From: Dialister sp. UBA734
GTDB taxonomy: Bacteria; Bacillota; Negativicutes; Veillonellales; Dialisteraceae
Length of the DNA stretch: 7,995 bases
Assembly: GCA_002297935.1 (NCBI GenBank)
Contig: DBLC01000095.1
Span: 1-7,995 of the forward strand
Reading direction: 5' to 3'
Under the pieces are notes generated by a model that saw only the letters and a list, made by a program, of their open reading frames with translations, was not told the DNA's origin and made no database searches. Within the stretch, counting starts at the first letter, position 1, and each line of letters begins with the position of its first letter. This document shows, piece by piece, positions 1-5,298 of the stretch. A program made the translations under genes and the position numbers.

Positions 1-72
1 GAACCCTAAGAACCCTTAGAACCTTCAGAACCCTAAGCAGCCTTAGTACCCTGAGAAACTTAAGCAACCTTT
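1..72. repeat. 9-bp tandem array, GAACCCTAA orientation
   Basis: Eight consecutive 9-base units start at 1, 10, 19, 28, 37, 46, 55 and 64: gaaccctaa, gaaccctta, gaaccttca, gaaccctaa, gcagcctta, gtaccctga, gaaacttaa, gcaaccttt. The register holds with no indels while the units degenerate to the right. The array starts at the window edge, so it may extend further left. It lies upstream of the WG-repeat gene's promoter. Inverted-orientation copies of the same unit lie beyond the other end of that gene (2079-2114). Function unknown. Confidence 0.85.
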
Positions 73-111
73 CATCACCATCGGTTCTCCACCAAATCCC
101 CCAAATTGTAG

Positions 112-117
112 TATAAT
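112..117 (+). promoter_or_regulatory. -10 box of the WG-repeat gene
   Basis: A perfect TATAAT lies 37 bases before the ATG at 155. This puts the likely transcription start near 123-125 and gives a short leader of about 30 bases that contains the ribosome binding site. I see no good -35 hexamer at 16-18 bases spacing, so an activator or a weak basal promoter is possible. The box overlaps the upstream in-frame ATG at 116, which argues against that codon as the translation start. Confidence 0.6.
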
Positions 118-154
118 GAAGAAAACCGTACCTTACCATTTGGAGGTGTTATGT

Positions 155-1957
155 ATGAAATCCATCAAAAGAAAGTTACTTCTCACCTTGGCAGCTGTAT
201 CGGCTATTTCTACCATCTCTGCCAATGACGGGTATCCGCCGGAGTATGTGACCGCTCCAGCGGACGGCGTGCCTTTTACGGCGGCGGTGAAGTCCCATGG
301 CAAGTGGGGCGCTGTGGATGACAAGGGACAGACGGTGATTCCTATTTCCCATGACCGCATCGGCCTGTCTCTTTCCAGCAATGAATCCAAGGAAGACGAC
401 CTGGCTGACGGCGATCCTGGACGGCAGTGTCTCATCGAAGTGGAGCAGAATGGACTTCGGGGATTTTATAACCGAAAGGGAACGGTGATTGTTCCTATTT
501 CCTATGAAAGCCGCTCCATTTGGAAAGAAGGGGCCCTGGCGGTCCGCGGGAAAGATAAAAAAATCAGCTTCTACAAAGAAGATGGTTCTTTGCTGTCCAA
601 GGATAACCATTTCGACCAGGTTTCCGACTTTGAGCAGAAAGAAGCCATCGTGAAGCAAGGGGCCATGTACGGCTACCTGTCTTTGTCAGGCCAGGAAATT
701 CAGCCGGTCTACGAAGAAGTGCGATATTTCTACGGCGGTCTGGCACCGGTGAAGCAGAAAGGCAAATGGGGCGTCATCAACACGGATGGGAAATTCGTAG
801 TCCCACCGACCTACAAAGACGTGGGGCCTTCTTATAATGATGGCCTGCTGGCGGTGAAGGACAATAAGAATCATTGGGGCTTCATCAACGGTGCCGGCGA
901 CGTGGTGATTCCGCTCACCTACAAAGAAGTGTCCCCCGCCTTCAGCGAAGGCTACGCGGCCGTCGAAAATGACCAGAAACTTTGGGGATTCATCGATAAA
1001 GAAGGAAATACCACCATTGCGCCGCAGTTCAAAGCGGTGCTGACGCCTTTCTCGGAAGGGCTCGCCGGGGTAAAAACCGTCGATGGCAATGGATATATCA
1101 AACCTGATGGCAAGGTGGCTTTCATGGCCGATTACGACCGGCTCTATCCGTTTGAAGACGGCTTGGCCGAAATTCGAGAAGGCGAAGTGGTGGGACAAAC
1201 CGTCACCCGCCGGTTCCCTATTTCCATCGGCATCGGTTGGGGCTGGGGTCACTGGTTCCATCACCACCATCGGTATCACCCCTGGGGCTGGGGCATCGGC
1301 TTCCCTATCTGGGACCCCTGGTACTATGATTACGAAACCATTCCCACCGTGCAGGTGAAACGGGGCTACATCGATACCACCGGCAAAGTCATCGCCAGCC
1401 CATCCAATGATCGGGTTTTCCCAGCCAGCGAATCGGGGATTCTCCTTTTCAATAACAATCGCTACGGTTGGGTCAATCGAAAGGGAGACTACATGGCCCA
1501 CATGTCCTACACCGGCCTGCTTCCGGTGGAAGAGGACAAGACCCTCCTGGTGAAAGACGAAAATAAACAGTGGGGCCTCCTCTCCATGGCCGATGGCCAA
1601 TCCCTTCTCCCCTGTTCTTATAAAGAAATCAAAGTTCTGGGCGAAGGGTACTACGGCTACAAAACCGGTGATAACCAGTGGGGCCTGGCCGATAAAGAAG
1701 GACATATCCTCACCGAACCTCGCTACCAGGCCATGGCTTCTGCCGGTGAAGGATGGATTCCAGTCAAAGAAAAAGGCACCTGGCACTTCATCGATAACAC
1801 AGGAAAAGAAACCATTTCCCTCGCCGACCCCCTTTCCGACGTGACACCATTCCATCAGGGATTGGCTGGCGTGAAAGTGAAGGGCAAATGGGGATTGATC
1901 GATAAGAATGGTCATTTCGTGGTATTGCCGACGTATGAGGATTTGGATATTTTGTAG
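155..1957 (+). CDS. Exported WG-repeat protein with His/Trp/Gly-rich insert
   Basis: A 600-residue protein built of WG repeats (the Pfam 'WG containing repeat' type), about 20-25 residues each with the pattern K-x-x-WG-hydrophobic-x-D/N-x-x-G-x-x-V-I-x-P-x-Y-x-x-V. Clear units begin near W51, R102, Y172, W205, W241, W277, Y314, Y438, W473, W509, W543 and W579. The start at 155 is chosen because GGAGG at 142-146 sits 8 bases upstream and because it exposes a signal peptide: KSIKRK, then a hydrophobic stretch, with likely cleavage after ISA at residue 23. The product should be periplasmic or secreted. One repeat is interrupted at about 344-401 by an insert rich in Gly, Trp and His, including H366 and four consecutive His at 369-372, plus H375. 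WG repeats are thought to form beta-rich structures for protein or ligand binding. No enzymatic motif is visible and the exact role is unknown. It appears to be monocistronic. Confidence 0.88.
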   Translation: MKSIKRKLLLTLAAVSAISTISANDGYPPEYVTAPADGVPFTAAVKSHGKWGAVDDKGQTVIPISHDRIGLSLSSNESKEDDLADGDPGRQCLIEVEQNGLRGFYNRKGTVIVPISYESRSIWKEGALAVRGKDKKISFYKEDGSLLSKDNHFDQVSDFEQKEAIVKQGAMYGYLSLSGQEIQPVYEEVRYFYGGLAPVKQKGKWGVINTDGKFVVPPTYKDVGPSYNDGLLAVKDNKNHWGFINGAGDVVIPLTYKEVSPAFSEGYAAVENDQKLWGFIDKEGNTTIAPQFKAVLTPFSEGLAGVKTVDGNGYIKPDGKVAFMADYDRLYPFEDGLAEIREGEVVGQTVTRRFPISIGIGWGWGHWFHHHHRYHPWGWGIGFPIWDPWYYDYETIPTVQVKRGYIDTTGKVIASPSNDRVFPASESGILLFNNNRYGWVNRKGDYMAHMSYTGLLPVEEDKTLLVKDENKQWGLLSMADGQSLLPCSYKEIKVLGEGYYGYKTGDNQWGLADKEGHILTEPRYQAMASAGEGWIPVKEKGTWHFIDNTGKETISLADPLSDVTPFHQGLAGVKVKGKWGLIDKNGHFVVLPTYEDLDIL

Positions 1958-1961
1958 TTTT

Positions 1962-2031
1962 GGTGACTGGTGACTAGTGACTGGGGACTGGGGAATTAGG
2001 CATTGGTAGCTAGGCCCTAGGGATCAGGGTT
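1962..2031. repeat. 7-bp tandem array (GGTGACT to AGGGATT)
   Basis: Starting five bases after the WG gene's stop, the sequence runs in 7-base units: ggtgact (1962-1968 region), ggtgact, agtgact, ggggact, ggggaat, taggcat, tggtagc, taggccc, tagggat, cagggtt. The period is exact and the units drift gradually. Bases 2006-2024 are identical over 19 bases to 6431-6449 in another array. Nothing suggests coding. Confidence 0.8.
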
Positions 2032-2078
2032 GCGAAATGAGACGGCTAGAGACAGTTGGAAAGAATCCGCTGGAAGTT

Positions 2079-2114
2079 GAAGGGTTCTGAAGGTGCTAAA
2101 GGTTCTTAGGGTTC
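2079..2114. repeat. 9-bp tandem array, TTAGGGTTC orientation
   Basis: Four contiguous 9-base units: gaagggttc, tgaaggtgc, taaaggttc, ttagggttc. They are the reverse complement of the GAACCCTAA unit at 1-72, so the WG-repeat gene lies between oppositely oriented arrays. From 2115 to 2173 I see nothing further (an AAC-rich stretch without ORF or structure). Confidence 0.8.
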
Positions 2115-2173
2115 TCACATCAAATCCGATGACGCTGCTAGAAATGCAACCAACAACAACGACCATGCAACTT

Positions 2174-2223
2174 CAAAATAAAAGACACATCTTCTGAGAG
2201 TTGAAGATGTGTCTTTTATTTTG
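2174..2223. terminator. 21-bp perfect hairpin terminator
   Basis: The arms 2174-2194 and 2203-2223 are perfectly complementary over 21 bases with an 8-base loop (TGAGAGTT). The left arm begins with an A-rich tract and the right arm ends in TTTTATTTT, so the hairpin could act in both directions. It lies about 217 bases after the WG gene's stop and would insulate it from the downstream module. The central stem GAAGATGTG is shared with the terminator at 3932-3973. Confidence 0.75.
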
Positions 2224-2250
2224 CTTCTACTATCACCATAGTGATATAAT
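2221..2250 (+). promoter_or_regulatory. Candidate promoter for the DUF3990/HTH module
   Basis: TTGCTT (2221-2226) is followed after 18 bases by a perfect TATAAT (2245-2250). The hairpin ATCAC-CATA-GTGAT (2232-2245) occupies the spacer and touches the -10 box, a typical position for an operator. If used, transcription would start near 2257 and give a leader of about 370 bases before the ATG at 2630, running through both inverted repeats described below. Promoter identity is inferred from sequence only. A nearer start site for the module cannot be excluded. Confidence 0.45.
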
Positions 2251-2261
2251 ATATAAAATGT

Positions 2262-2323
2262 AATGTACATTCAGTCCATCATGATGTATGAAAATAGATA
2301 TCGTCTATGACAGGTCAATGTCA
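2262..2323. other. Cluster of short palindromes in the module's leader
   Basis: Three small dyads lie in tandem: AATGTACATT (2262-2271), CATCATGATG (2277-2286) and TGACA-N6-TGTCA (2308-2323). They sit just downstream of the candidate promoter and upstream of the DUF3990 gene. Their density in an AT-rich, non-coding stretch would suit operator sites for the HTH protein encoded downstream, but no two share an obvious common half-site, so this is only a suggestion. No ORF of note is present. Confidence 0.35.
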
Positions 2324-2360
2324 TTAAGTTAAGCGAAATATGTGATGATCCCTTTCAAGG

Positions 2361-2491
2361 GAAAGGTTCTTAAGGTTCTAATGGTTCTTAAGGTTCTAAT
2401 GGTCCTCAAATGAGATGATAACGCTAGCGTTTATAGGCTCATTCGAGAAACCTAAGAACCCTTAGAATCTTAAGAACCCTAAGCAACCTGT
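2361..2491. repeat. Facing 9-bp arrays forming a long imperfect hairpin
   Basis: The left array at 2361-2405 has five 9-base units: gaaaggttc, ttaaggttc, taatggttc, ttaaggttc, taatggtcc. The right array at 2447-2491 has five units in the opposite orientation: gaaacctaa, gaaccctta, gaatcttaa, gaaccctaa, gcaacctgt. Between them AATGAG (2409-2414) pairs with CTCATT (2438-2443), and the exact centre is the perfect palindrome AACGCTAGCGTT (2420-2431). The whole 131-base block can therefore fold into one long, imperfect stem in RNA or extrude as a cruciform. No ORF is present. Confidence 0.75.
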
Positions 2492-2540
2492 AACTTCTAG
2501 CCAAATCATGCTTACTGACTCAAATTCTTAACTTAACAGC

Positions 2541-2600
2541 ATTGGGTGACAGGTAGACTGATGACTCGTGGCTAGGTAATGCTTTTCCTAGTCACCCAAT
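2541..2600. repeat. Inverted repeat just before the DUF3990 start
   Basis: ATTGGGTGAC (2541-2550) is perfectly complementary to GTCACCCAAT (2591-2600). Inside, CTAGG (2572-2576) can pair with CCTAG (2587-2591), giving an alternative inner stem. The left arm continues as a 7-base-period array (ggtgaca, ggtagac, tgatgac, tcgtggc, taggtaa; 2545-2579), so it belongs to the heptamer family seen elsewhere in the window. It ends 14 bases before the ribosome binding site at 2615-2621. Confidence 0.65.
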
Positions 2601-2629
2601 CCATTTTCATCGTTAAGGAGGCGGAGAAA

Positions 2630-3322
2630 ATGAAAAAGCAACTCACCTTATATCATGGTTCCAATCAAATCATTGAAAAGCCGATCTTTGTATACGGAAA
2701 GAAGAATAATGACTTTGGACTGGGATTCTATTGTACGGAAAGTGAAGAGCTGGCAAAAGAATGGGCTGTTTCTTCCAGTAAAAATGGCTTTGCCAACCGC
2801 TACCTCTTGGACACAGAATTTCTACACATTCTTCACCTCAATAGCCCCTCCTATACCATTCTGAATTGGATTGCCATTTTGGTAGAACATCGGTTGTTCT
2901 CTATTTCTACACCGGTTGCCCGACGAGCCAAGCGATATCTGATTGAGCATTTCAGTCTCAACGTCAATGCCTACGATGTCATTACTGGCTACAGGGCAGA
3001 TGATTCTTATTTCGATTATGCCGAAGCGTTCTTAAATAACGCCATCACGGTAGAACAGTTGTCACAAGCCATGGCACTGGGAAAATTGGGCGAGCAAATT
3101 GTCCTCAAATCTCCATTTGCCTTTTCTAAACTGACGTACCAAGGTTACAGCATGGCCGAAACTAATTCCTACTATACCAAACGGCAAGATAGAAATACAG
3201 AAGCCAATGCTCTCTATTTCCAAATGCTGGAAGAAGAAACCGATGGATTGTATATCCAGGACATCATCAGAGGAGGCATCACCAATGATAATCCACGCAT
3301 ACCCAGAAATGTACGTTCCTAA
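2630..3322 (+). CDS. DUF3990-family protein, putative ADP-ribosyltransferase-like toxin
   Basis: A 230-residue protein with the opening typical of DUF3990: LYHGS at 7-11, then DFGLGFYCT at 28-36 and an alanine-rich helix. Central DVITGYRADDSYF (116-128) and GEQIVLKS (154-161) complete the family pattern. DUF3990 is placed, as I recall, with ADP-ribosyltransferase-like folds. H9, the FY at 33-34 and E155 are plausible counterparts of the His-Tyr-Glu active-site residues, but this is inference. No signal peptide or membrane segment is visible, so it should be cytoplasmic. The start is set at 2630 because AAGGAGG at 2615-2621 sits 8 bases upstream. An in-frame ATG at 2579 falls inside the inverted repeat and lacks such a site. 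Its last 38 bases overlap the HTH gene. That order and overlap resemble a toxin-antitoxin pair. A non-toxic role cannot be ruled out. Confidence 0.82.
   Translation: MKKQLTLYHGSNQIIEKPIFVYGKKNNDFGLGFYCTESEELAKEWAVSSSKNGFANRYLLDTEFLHILHLNSPSYTILNWIAILVEHRLFSISTPVARRAKRYLIEHFSLNVNAYDVITGYRADDSYFDYAEAFLNNAITVEQLSQAMALGKLGEQIVLKSPFAFSKLTYQGYSMAETNSYYTKRQDRNTEANALYFQMLEEETDGLYIQDIIRGGITNDNPRIPRNVRS
3271..3276 (+). promoter_or_regulatory. RBS that fixes the HTH gene start
   Basis: A perfect AGGAGG lies inside the end of the DUF3990 coding sequence, 8 bases before the ATG at 3285. It decides in favour of 3285 over the longer reading frame opening at 3207, which would add 26 residues translated from the DUF3990 gene's DNA in another frame. 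It also means the second protein can be translated strongly and independently. Confidence 0.85.
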
Positions 3323-3932
3323 AGCACAAGTGAAATTGGGCACCGCCTTTGACTTTGCCATTCACGACTGCCAGGTCAAAGGAGATGATTTTATTTCCTA
3401 CTTTATCGTCAGCCCCACTAGTCACCGAATGGAAACCGGCGATGTTTCCTGTCTCCTGGGCAAAAGTGGTATCGAAATTGCTTTGGACGTACTGGAAGAA
3501 ACCACAGGACGCTGCCCTTCCATAGAACCAAGCCCACGCTATACCCGCTCACCAGAATACTGGATGGGCTGGGCGGTGGCATACTATCAGTGGTATTCGG
3601 GAAGAAATTACAGTCAAATCTTCCAGGCCCTTCCTTATGAAGCGCTTTTGCAACTGTATCCCACACTTCATGAAGCGGATATTTCCAAATTTGTGGATAT
3701 CGCCAGTCAGCGGGTGCATGAATGTTTCCCTGACACGCAGCTCAAATATTTCCGTACCTTTGCTAAGTATACCCAGCAGGAATTGGCTCATCGCTCCGAT
3801 GTCAGTCTCCGATCCATCCAAATGTACGAACAGCGCCGAAAGGATATCAATAAAGCCAGCGCCGATACGTTGTACCGCCTATCAAAAGTCTTACATTGTT
3901 CCATAGAAGACTTGATGGAACCCACCGCGTAA
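3285..3932 (+). CDS. HTH (XRE-type) protein, putative antitoxin of the DUF3990 module
   Basis: A 215-residue, two-part protein. Residues 1-150 form a conserved non-HTH region with SPEYWMGWAVAYYQWYSGR at 89-107 and LYPTLHEADISKF at 124-136. I recognise this as the partner region recurring beside DUF3990 proteins in gut Firmicutes. Residues 153-210 are an XRE/Cro-type helix-turn-helix: TQQELAHRSDVSLRSIQMYE (163-182) followed by the KDINKAS...LYRLSKVL segment. It likely neutralises the DUF3990 protein through the N-terminal part and represses the operon through the HTH, by analogy with type II antitoxins; neither is shown here. The toxin-first order is less usual but known. The gene overlaps its partner by 38 bases with a strong internal RBS, which would favour antitoxin supply. 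Its stop codon is part of the following terminator. Confidence 0.83.
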   Translation: MIIHAYPEMYVPKAQVKLGTAFDFAIHDCQVKGDDFISYFIVSPTSHRMETGDVSCLLGKSGIEIALDVLEETTGRCPSIEPSPRYTRSPEYWMGWAVAYYQWYSGRNYSQIFQALPYEALLQLYPTLHEADISKFVDIASQRVHECFPDTQLKYFRTFAKYTQQELAHRSDVSLRSIQMYEQRRKDINKASADTLYRLSKVLHCSIEDLMEPTA

Positions 3933-3973
3933 AAAAACGCACACCTTCTCAAAAGAGAAGATGTGCGTTTTTT
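3932..3973. terminator. Bidirectional terminator between convergent genes
   Basis: The arms 3932-3950 and 3955-3973 pair over 19 positions with one mismatch (C3944/A3961) and an AAAA loop. Seven A's before and a run of T's after the GC-containing core give a rho-independent shape in both directions. It begins within the stop codon of the HTH gene. On the other strand it serves the membrane protein gene that ends at 4029. Confidence 0.9.
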
Positions 3974-4022
3974 AGTTAGCAGTTGGCAGTTAACGGTTGA
4001 CGGACCACGGCCAACGGTTTAC
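3974..4022. repeat. 7-bp tandem array (AGTTGGC-like)
   Basis: Seven exact-length heptamers directly follow the terminator: agttagc, agttggc, agttaac, ggttgac, ggaccac, ggccaac, ggtttac. The consensus is RGTTRRC. The period equals that of the GGTGACT arrays but the unit differs. It fills almost all of the gap between two convergent genes. Confidence 0.75.
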
Positions 4023-4028
4023 TGCCTA

Positions 4029-4409
4029 CTATAATAATGTCAGCAAAAATCCCATGAGCAACAGCAACATCAGCATTTGTTTTTTATTTTTATTCCGGAT
4101 GGCTTTGTCTTCCACGTGGACGCCCCAGTTCCATTTCACGTACAGCACCAGAGCGAGCCAAAGCATCAGAACCGTAATGGTGCCGGTGAAAATATCCTTC
4201 TGGGCCAAACCGGGGACCCATCCCCAATCAAAGGCCACATACAAAAGGAGCATGACACAAAGAAGAGCCGTCACCGGATAAAGCAGCCACTTCGGCGCCT
4301 CCCGGACAATCAAGGCTTCTTCTTCGGTCATTTTGTAGTGGAAGAAATAGGATTTAATGAACCACAGGCACAGCACCAGTGGGATAAGGTCAAAGAGAAG
4401 GGTATCCAT
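4029..4409 (-). CDS. Small four-helix membrane protein, unknown
   Basis: A 126-residue protein that I do not recognise. Four hydrophobic segments are visible at about 4-23, 41-60, 73-93 and 110-126, so it should be an integral inner-membrane protein. Short polar links separate them: KMTEEEALIVREAPK before helix 2, and a basic KAIRNKNKK before the last helix. The start at 4409 is supported by AAAGGTGG six bases upstream. It is convergent with the HTH gene and shares its bidirectional terminator. The next gene upstream on the same strand, the DNA glycosylase, ends 310 bases away across the 57-base repeat array, so co-transcription is possible but not shown. No catalytic or transport motif is visible. 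Confidence 0.75.
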   Translation of the reverse strand: MDTLLFDLIPLVLCLWFIKSYFFHYKMTEEEALIVREAPKWLLYPVTALLCVMLLLYVAFDWGWVPGLAQKDIFTGTITVLMLWLALVLYVKWNWGVHVEDKAIRNKNKKQMLMLLLLMGFLLTLL

Positions 4410-4443
4410 AGCATGCCACCTTTATCATAAACATAATGACTAG

Positions 4444-4727
4444 AACTTCTGATGTAAGGTTCTGTTGCGACTTGTTCGGCTATCATATCATCACAATCAA
4501 AACCTGTAATTTAGGGTTCTGTTGCTTCTTGTTTGGCTATCGTATCATCTCAACCAGAACCTGTAATTTAGGGTTCTGTTGCTTCTTGTTTGGCTATCGT
4601 ATCATCTCAACCAGAACCTGTAATTTAGAGTTCTGTTGCTTCTTGTTTAGCTATCGTATCATCTCAACAGAACCTTTAATTTATGGTTCTTATTCGACTT
4701 GTTCGTCTATCGCAGTATCTCAACCAG
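4444..4727. repeat. 57-bp tandem repeat, five copies
   Basis: Units begin with AAC at 4444, 4501, 4558, 4615 and 4671, and a truncated sixth starts at 4728. Spacings are 57, 57, 57, 56 and 57 bases. Copies 2 and 3 are essentially identical, copy 4 is close, and copies 1 and 5 at the edges have diverged, as expected for a unit-duplication array. Each inner unit boundary carries CAGAACC-N10-GGTTCTG (for example 4555-4561 with 4572-4578), a 7-base-pair hairpin. Those arms match the GAACC/GGTTC core of the 9-base arrays. The array fills the gap between the membrane protein gene and the glycosylase gene and enters the latter's last codons. The gene-free stretch 4410-4719 holds nothing else. Confidence 0.9.
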
Positions 4728-5298
4728 AACCTTTCACCGTGAACCTCCAGGGAAAGTTCTTCCCATACCGCGCGTAGTCGATGCCGATCCGTTTGCTCCG
4801 CTCTATGGGATATTTCTTAGAATCGTCGCTTTCAATCCATAAGGTATGGCCGGTCAAGTCTTCTCCGTAGAGGTGGCGGTCGATGCCCATGGCCATGGTG
4901 AGGCGGCCAGGGCCGTTGGTCAAGAGGGTTTCTTTGGCCCCGTGGCGCCGACGCTTCATGAGTTCTCTTCCTTCCAATGGTGCTAACGCCCGAATGAGGA
5001 CGCAGCCCGGTTCCCCCTTTGGACCGCAAACCACATTGAAGCAGCAGTATATCCCATAAATAAGGTACACGTAAGCATGGCCGCCTTCACCGAAGATGAC
5101 TTTCGTTCGCTCCGTCAGGCCTTTGTAGGAATGGGCCCCATCGTCTTCGTGGCCCCGCCAAATGCCGCCGTAGGCTTCGCATTCGATGATGCGGCCGCTG
5201 GTCCGACCTTCCGGTGAGTCATGGACCAGCACGGCGCCGATGAGTTTTTGGGCCGTTGTCACTGAATCACTGAGGTAGTCGTCACGCTGCCATTTCAT
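4720..5298 (-). CDS. DNA-3-methyladenine glycosylase (AAG/MPG family)
   Basis: A 192-residue putative monofunctional glycosylase that would flip out and excise alkylated purines such as 3-methyladenine, starting base excision repair in the cytoplasm. Family landmarks are intact: RIIECEAY (36-43), GAHSYKGLTERTKVIFGEGGH region (54-74), YVYLIYGIYCCFNVV (76-90), VLIRALAPLEG (100-110) and NGPGRLTMAMGID (128-140). E41, Y43, H56 and Y78 match the catalytic Glu and the base-stacking residues of human AAG (E125, Y127, H136, Y159); N128 lies in the conserved NGP motif. About four extra residues (around GGIWRGHEDD) lie between Y43 and H56. Its ATG overlaps the upstream adaptor gene's TGA as ATGA, implying translational coupling. 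The last two codons and the stop (4720-4727) lie within the 57-base repeat array. Confidence 0.93.
   Translation of the reverse strand: MKWQRDDYLSDSVTTAQKLIGAVLVHDSPEGRTSGRIIECEAYGGIWRGHEDDGAHSYKGLTERTKVIFGEGGHAYVYLIYGIYCCFNVVCGPKGEPGCVLIRALAPLEGRELMKRRRHGAKETLLTNGPGRLTMAMGIDRHLYGEDLTGHTLWIESDDSKKYPIERSKRIGIDYARYGKNFPWRFTVKGSG

Noticed and set aside
1..72. Telomere-like repeat (CCCTAA/TTAGGG)
   Set aside because: The hexamer resemblance is incidental. The true unit is 9 bases, degenerate, and internal to bacterial coding sequence on all sides.
686..1915. 409-residue minus-strand ORF
   Set aside because: It is antisense to the WG-repeat gene, has no RBS, and its composition mirrors the sense repeats. 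The plus frame has a promoter, an RBS and family motifs.
2263..2310. Short ORF in the leader (MYIQSIMMYENRYRL)
   Set aside because: Fifteen codons without an RBS in a palindrome-rich non-coding stretch. There is no reason to call it a leader peptide.
1958..2629. Insertion sequence or transposon remnant
   Set aside because: No transposase fragment in any frame and no clear target-site duplication. The inverted repeats are explained by opposed short-period arrays.
4444..4727. CRISPR array
   Set aside because: The 57-base units are repeated along their whole length with no variable spacers, and no cas genes are nearby.
4436..4777. 113-residue plus-strand ORF with a 19-residue repeat
   Set aside because: It is simply the 57-base array (3 x 19) being open by chance. 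The 56-base unit shifts its frame without any compensation, it lacks an RBS, and it overlaps the glycosylase gene's 3' end on the other strand.
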